Of a DNA stretch of 19,724 nt, positions 16,177 through 19,724 are shown piece after piece. The stretch spans positions 1-19,724 of the forward strand of contig CAKUGA010000024.1 in the NCBI GenBank assembly GCA_934654515.1. The letters run 5' to 3'. The notes under the pieces are model-generated. The model saw only the letters and a program-made list of their open reading frames with translations, had not been told where the DNA came from and did no database searches. Position numbers and translations under genes: made by a program. The stretch comes from an uncultured Collinsella sp. Lineage in GTDB: Bacteria > Actinomycetota > Coriobacteriia > Coriobacteriales > Coriobacteriaceae. The first letter of the stretch is position 1; the number at the start of each line of letters is the position of its first letter.

Positions 16177-16803
16177 CTACGGGCGCACGACGCGCACGGC
16201 CTGCTCCATCTTCTCCACGATCACGTACATGTTGGTGACCTCGCCCACCGCGAGCTGGTCCTTAATGCCAAAGTGATCGAGGCAGGTGCCGCAGGTAAGG
16301 ATCTCCACGCCCTGCTCGGCCAGGGCCTTGAGGTCGTCGAGCACCGGCGAGCCCTCGACGGTAAGCTTGGCGCCGCCGTTGTAGAACAGCATGGTCACGG
16401 GCAGCTCCTCCTGCTGCGTCACGGCAAAGATGAACGCCTTCATGAGCTTGTGGCCCAGCTCGTCGTCACCGCGGCCCATGCAGTCGGTGTAGACGGAAAT
16501 GACCAGCTTCCCCTTGCCGGCGCTGGCGTCGCAGAAGGCGGCGCCGTCCTGCTCGGGGTCCGCCACTGCCACGGCGCCAGCGGTCGCCACGGTCACGTGC
16601 CACTCGGCGTCAGAAACCTTCTCAACCGAGGCCGTGCAGCCCTTCTCCTGCGCCATCTTGGAGATATTCTTGACGGCGGTCTCGTTATCGACCGAGGTCA
16701 CGACGGCGCCCTCGCCATCGAGCTGCTTCAGGGCCTTGAGCGTCTTGACGACGGGCAGCGGGCAGGCATCGCCCATGGCATTGACTTCAATCTTGGTAGA
16801 CAT
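16177..16803 (-). CDS. yedF: Selenium metabolism protein YedF (TusA-like + DsrE-like)
   Basis: A 208-residue two-domain protein. The N-terminal TusA-like domain (1-75) has the sulfur/selenium-carrier motif GDACPLPV, with Cys14 as the predicted acceptor. The C-terminal DsrE-like domain (about 98-208) has KLVISVYTDCMGRGDDELG and the pair C171-G-T-C174 in EILTCGTCLDHFGI. This arrangement is that of the selenium-linked YedF family, which occurs in genomes with SelD. The ATG at 16803 follows AAAGGA at good distance. It lies 56 bp downstream of selD and 19 bp upstream of the DUF3343 gene, so all are probably one transcript. The exact biochemical role is unknown in the family. A Se shuttle is the usual proposal. 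Confidence 0.92.
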   Translation of the reverse strand: MSTKIEVNAMGDACPLPVVKTLKALKQLDGEGAVVTSVDNETAVKNISKMAQEKGCTASVEKVSDAEWHVTVATAGAVAVADPEQDGAAFCDASAGKGKLVISVYTDCMGRGDDELGHKLMKAFIFAVTQQEELPVTMLFYNGGAKLTVEGSPVLDDLKALAEQGVEILTCGTCLDHFGIKDQLAVGEVTNMYVIVEKMEQAVRVVRP

Positions 16804-16859
16804 AGTTTTCCTTTCGAGTAAATCGTTCTAAAACGGTACATAGTTCAATAAACGCGCTG

Positions 16860-17909
16860 CTAGCGGACAACGCGAACAGCGGGACCGCCCGGCTCTGCCT
16901 CGCATACGCGACCGACAACGGCGGCGATGCGACCCTCGGCATGCAGGCGGCGCGCAAGCTCATCCACATCGGCGGCAGGCGCCGCGATGAGCAGGCCACC
17001 AGACGTCTGCGGATCGTACAGCGCATCCAGCATGCCCGGCTCCAGGTCATCGTCGGCAGCCACACGTGGGCCAAAGAAATCCTGGTTGCGGTAGGCACCG
17101 GCGGGGATAATGCCCAGGCGCGCCATGTCGAGCACCTGGTCAAAGAGCGGCACCGCCCCAGACGCAAGCTCAATCTGCACGCCCGAACCCTCGGCCATCT
17201 CACACGCATGCCCAATCAGGCCAAAGCCCGTAACGTCGGTACAGCCGTGAAGCTCGAGCCCCTCGGCAAGGCGAATCGGTGCTTCGTTGAGGGTGCGCAT
17301 CGAGTCAAACATCGCTGCGGCCTCATCCTGCTCGGTGAGCTCGCCCTTAATGGCCGTAGTGATGATGCCAGAGCCGACCGCCTTGGTCAGCAACAGAGCA
17401 TCGCCCACGCGCGCGCCGCTGTTGGCGAGCATGCGATCGAGCGGGACAAAACCGCTCACGGACAGGCCGTACTTGGGCTCATCGTCATTGATGGTGTGGC
17501 CGCCCGCGATGGTGCAGCCGGCCTCAACGCACTTGTCGGCGCCGCCCGCCAAAATCTGCCCCGCAACCTCAACGCCCAGGCAGCTGGGAATGCACAGCAG
17601 GTTCATGGCGTGGCTCGGCGTACCGCCCATGGCGTAGATGTCCGACAGCGAGTTGGCTGCCGCGATCTGGCCAAACAGGAACGGGTCGTCGACCATCGGC
17701 GGGAAGAAGTCGATGGACTGAACGAGTCCCAGGTTTTCGCCAACACGGAAGACGCTCGCATCGTCGGAGGTATCGAACCCCACGAGCAAGTTGTCGTTGG
17801 GCACATTTGGTAAGTCACCCAGGACCTGGGCGAGGACTCCAGGAGCCAACTTAGCGGCTCAACCGCTCGCGGCGGTCATAGACGTGAGCCTAATCTGATC
17901 GTCGAGCAT
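16860..17909 (-). CDS. selD: Selenide, water dikinase (selenophosphate synthetase), probable selenoprotein with Sec17
   Basis: SelD makes selenophosphate from ATP and selenide for selenocysteine synthesis. The body matches well: FDTSDDASVFRV, SIDFFPPMVDDPFLFGQIAAANSLSDIYAMGG (glycine-rich ATP site), GGHTI, TDVTGFGLIGH and YDPQTSGGLL. The ORF downstream of a TGA lacks the catalytic N-terminus. Reading back through the TGA at 17859-17861 gives MLDDQIRLTSMTAASG-U-AAKLAPG, starting at the ATG at 17909 with a perfect AGGAGG five bases upstream. The TGA then falls at residue 17 and Lys at 20, exactly the catalytic Cys/Sec17 and Lys20 numbering of the E. coli enzyme. Full length is 349 residues, normal for SelD. 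A candidate SECIS hairpin follows the TGA. Sec insertion needs selA, selB and selC, none of which is in the window. Confidence 0.93.
17811..17861 (-). promoter_or_regulatory. Sec TGA codon and candidate bacterial SECIS hairpin in selD
   Basis: Directly after the UGA (17859-17861), a stem CCTGG/CCAGG (17825-17843) closes a nine-base loop that starts 21 nt downstream of the UGA and has G as its second base. An outer pairing TAAGT/ACTTA (17849-17853 with 17811-17815) flanks it. The spacing and a G in the first two loop positions fit what is known of bacterial SECIS elements. The stem is short and was found by eye, without energy calculation. Confidence 0.5.
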
Positions 17910-17914
17910 CGATA

Positions 17915-17920
17915 CCTCCT
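17915..17920 (-). promoter_or_regulatory. Ribosome binding site that fixes the selD start
   Basis: AGGAGG on the minus strand, five bases before the ATG at 17909. It decides the start upstream of the in-frame TGA. The downstream TTG (17849) that an ORF finder would choose has no comparable site and would give a SelD without residues 17 and 20. Confidence 0.85.
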
Positions 17921-17978
17921 CTCAAACACAAACAATGCTACTCAGTATACGCATGAACGCGCATCTACGGCCGGCTCA

Positions 17979-18743
17979 TCAGCCGAGCGCCTGGGCACGA
18001 ATGGCCGCGCCGATGGCACCAGCAAAGCGAGCTTGGGGCGACGTCTCAACCGGAGACCCCAGCAGCGCGCCCAGTCGCTCCACCACATAGGCGTTCTCGC
18101 ACAGGCCGCCGGTCAGGTAGTACGGGGCGCCCGCCGCCTGTCCGGCCATAGTCGCCACGCGCGACACGACGCTTTCGATCACACCGCGCGCGATGTTCTC
18201 GCGCGGCTCACCGCGACCGATCAGGCTAATGACCTCGCTTTCGGCAAACACCGTACACATGCTGCTGATCTTGGTTGGCTCACCGGAGCGGGCAAGGTCT
18301 GCCATCTGCTGCTGAGAAATGCCCAGACGATCGGCCATGATCTCCAAAAAGCGCCCCGTACCGGCAGCGCACTTGTCGTTCATGGCAAACTTGGCCACGC
18401 GGCCGCCTTTAAGTTGGATGACCTTGGTGTCCTGGCCGCCCACGTCGATCACGGTGCCGTGGTCGCCAAAGAGCGCCACAGCGCCGGTGCCATGGCAGGT
18501 GATCTCGGTCACGACCTTGTGCGCATAGGGCACGGCGACACGGCCGTAACCGGTCGCGACCACACGCGCGTCGTCGGCCGCCACGTCGTAGCCGGCCGAA
18601 GCAAGCTCTGCGCGCAGGCGCTCGGCTGCATCGACCGACGAATACCCCGTCGGCATAACGCAAGTCCACGCGATGGCGCCATCCGCCTCCACCGCCGCGG
18701 CCTTCGCAGCCGTCGAGCCTATGTCGATACCAATGCCAACCAC
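17979..18743 (-). CDS. 2-hydroxyacyl-CoA dehydratase activase-type ATPase (BadF/BcrA/HgdC family)
   Basis: A 254-residue homodimeric-type ATPase that would drive ATP-dependent electron transfer to its partner reductase. Visible are the actin/Hsp70-like phosphate-binding motif GIDIGSTAAK at the N-terminus, IDVGGQDTK in the middle, and the two cysteines that bridge a [4Fe-4S] cluster across the dimer: NDKCAAGTGRF (Cys125) and SSMCTVFAESEV (Cys163). The C-terminal YLTGGLCENAYV also fits. I chose the GTG start at 18743 because AAGGGGG lies five bases before it and family members start right at this strand. A TTG at 18767 would run the protein through the palindrome. The partner gene lies immediately upstream, and selD follows 69 bp downstream. 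Confidence 0.88.
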   Translation of the reverse strand: MVGIGIDIGSTAAKAAAVEADGAIAWTCVMPTGYSSVDAAERLRAELASAGYDVAADDARVVATGYGRVAVPYAHKVVTEITCHGTGAVALFGDHGTVIDVGGQDTKVIQLKGGRVAKFAMNDKCAAGTGRFLEIMADRLGISQQQMADLARSGEPTKISSMCTVFAESEVISLIGRGEPRENIARGVIESVVSRVATMAGQAAGAPYYLTGGLCENAYVVERLGALLGSPVETSPQARFAGAIGAAIRAQALG

Positions 18744-18758
18744 GGCATCCCCCTTCAC

Positions 18759-18789
18759 ATGCGGCAAAGGGACTGTCCCTATGCCGCAT
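18759..18789. repeat. 31-nt near-perfect palindrome between reductase and activase genes
   Basis: Outer arms ATGCGGCA/TGCCGCAT and inner arms AGGGAC/GTCCCT are separated by single A:A mismatches and a central T (18774). It fills most of the 51-bp gap between the reductase stop codon and the activase start. As RNA it would make a strong hairpin just before the activase ribosome binding site. There is no T-tract, so it is not a standard terminator. It resembles a REP-like or protein-binding palindrome. Identity unknown. Confidence 0.75.
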
Positions 18790-18794
18790 TCGTC

Positions 18795-19724
18795 CTACAG
18801 TGTCTCGATAAAGGCGGCGATGCGTGTCTCGATCTGGCCCATGTCGCCGTTGCTGTAGTCGGTCTCGATCTTCATGTACGGAATGCCCGCGCCCTCGACG
18901 GCCTCCTGCATGCGGGCGCTTTCCACATTGAAGGTGTGGCACGCCTGCAGCACGCTCTCAACGACGCCGTCGACGTGGTACTTCTCGCACATGGCTAGCG
19001 TGTTGTCCATGCGGCCGTCGTTGGGCGTCATGACCGAGCAGTTGATGTCCAGATAGCGATCGGCGATAGCGCGCAGGATATCGGGCGCGTCGGGGTCAAT
19101 CATCATGGCGGTCGTACGCTCGCCCGAGCAGTCGTCCATGCACACGACCACGCCGCCGTTGGACTCGATGGTGCGGCCGATCTTGTTGATCACGCCACCC
19201 ACCGGGCAGCCGGTAATGAGGATGCGCTTGGCATCCGCCGCAACGGGGCGCTCGCCCGCGTCGTAAGCCTCGCGCAGGGCAGCGACCTTCTGCTCCAGCT
19301 GCTGCGTATAGGCCTCGATATCAAAGCTAAACGTACCGGCGAACATGGTGCTCATCAGGTCGACGCCGCTCATAGCCGCCGGCTGGTTGGCCTGCAGCGC
19401 AAACATCTCGAGCTGGGCGGCGCGCAGGCGGTTGCGACGACGCACGGCAGCACGCAGGTCGTCATCGGTAATCGTAATGCCGTAGAAGTTCTCGAGCTCC
19501 TCCTTGAGCAGGCGACACTCCTCGTACCAGCCCTCGCGCTCGTAGGCGCGGTCGCGGCTCTGCGGCAAGTGCAGAATATGCGTACGCTTGAGCTCGTTGA
19601 GCAGCTCGTACATTTTCTTCTTGCCGTCGCAGGTGGTCTCGCCGATGATCATGTCGCTAAAGTACGTAAACGGGCACTTTTGCGAGTAGGCAAAGCCGTA
19701 GGTCGACTTGATGAGCGGGCACAG
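18795..19724 (-). CDS. 2-hydroxyacyl-CoA dehydratase family / double-cubane-cluster-type reductase, 5' end outside window
   Basis: The frame continues without a start to the right edge, giving 309 C-terminal residues. The visible part begins [22 protein letters not shown], then [47 protein letters not shown] and [11 protein letters not shown]. These cysteine motifs are those of the HgdB superfamily (PF06050). The CP-x-IKS-x-YG...KCP...TTCDGKKK series is typical of the YjiM / double-cubane-cluster reductase branch rather than classical dehydratase subunits. The enzyme would be oxygen-sensitive and receive electrons from the activase encoded next. The substrate is unknown. An internal ATG at 19652 is not the start, because conserved cluster cysteines lie upstream of it. 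Confidence 0.88.
   Translation of the reverse strand: MCPLIKSTYGFAYSQKCPFTYFSDMIIGETTCDGKKKMYELLNELKRTHILHLPQSRDRAYEREGWYEECRLLKEELENFYGITITDDDLRAAVRRRNRLRAAQLEMFALQANQPAAMSGVDLMSTMFAGTFSFDIEAYTQQLEQKVAALREAYDAGERPVAADAKRILITGCPVGGVINKIGRTIESNGGVVVCMDDCSGERTTAMMIDPDAPDILRAIADRYLDINCSVMTPNDGRMDNTLAMCEKYHVDGVVESVLQACHTFNVESARMQEAVEGAGIPYMKIETDYSNGDMGQIETRIAAFIETL

Noticed and set aside
14758..16821. 687-codon open frame on the plus strand across the selenium cluster
   Set aside because: It runs antisense through three well-supported genes (desulfurase, DUF3343, yedF), and its composition is that of a reverse-frame translation.
17859..17861. TGA as a true stop, with SelD starting at TTG 17849
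   Set aside because: That start has no ribosome binding site and removes catalytic residues 17 and 20. The upstream ATG has a perfect site, and the intervening residues match the SelD N-terminus.
17972..17985. Hairpin CGGCT-CATC-AGCCG at the activase stop codon as a terminator
   Set aside because: The stem is five base pairs and no T-tract follows on the minus strand. The activase and selD may be co-transcribed.
18744..18767. Activase start at TTG 18767 or GTG 18758
   Set aside because: Neither has a Shine-Dalgarno sequence, and the TTG lies inside the palindrome. The GTG at 18743 has AAGGGGG five bases upstream and begins at the conserved first strand.

Overview
The window reads as a high-GC, Gram-positive, anaerobic gut actinobacterium, most likely class Coriobacteriia (Collinsella or a close relative). 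This is inference. It rests on the GC-rich codon use, a giant BspA-type LRR/InlB-repeat wall protein ending in a LADTG sorting signal, a BrnQ carrier, and a selenium-metabolism cluster beside a 2-hydroxyacyl-CoA-dehydratase-type reductase pair. Every gene I can support lies on the minus strand. The long plus-strand open frames are antisense shadows.

Layout from left to right (reverse of transcription): tRNA-Gly(TCC) and tRNA-Pro(TGG) sit 6 bp apart behind a near-consensus promoter (211-239). Next comes brnQ (251-1609), a branched-chain amino acid:cation symporter. A strong intrinsic terminator (1628-1662) separates it from a 4303-residue secreted, wall-anchored protein (1728-14639). That protein contains a signal peptide, an acidic Ser/Asp linker, two tandem 387-residue modules (BspA/LRR_5 plus a Big_3-like Ig domain), about 19 InlB-B-like repeats interrupted by an Ala-rich hydrophobic insert, three Ig/He_PIG/MBG-type units (the last two a 520-residue tandem repeat), two Pro-Asp linkers, LADTG, a membrane helix and a basic tail.

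Right of it lies a selenium cluster transcribed leftwards: selD, yedF, a DUF3343 Se/S-carrier-like gene and a class V aminotransferase/cysteine desulfurase. The selD gene is longer than a simple ORF call suggests. A start with a perfect ribosome binding site at 17909 leads through an in-frame TGA (17859-17861) at residue 17, the catalytic Cys/Sec position of selenophosphate synthetase, with Lys20 after it. SelD is therefore probably itself a selenoprotein. Upstream of selD are an ATP-dependent activase (BadF/HgdC type) and a 2-hydroxyacyl-CoA dehydratase / double-cubane-cluster-type reductase that runs off the right edge. A 31-nt palindrome lies between those two genes.

How the genes may work together: the desulfurase could release selenium or sulfur from (seleno)cysteine, DUF3343 and YedF could carry it, and SelD would make selenophosphate. 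The activase/reductase pair is a separate low-potential electron-transfer module whose substrate cannot be told from sequence. No stretch longer than about 130 bases lacks a gene.
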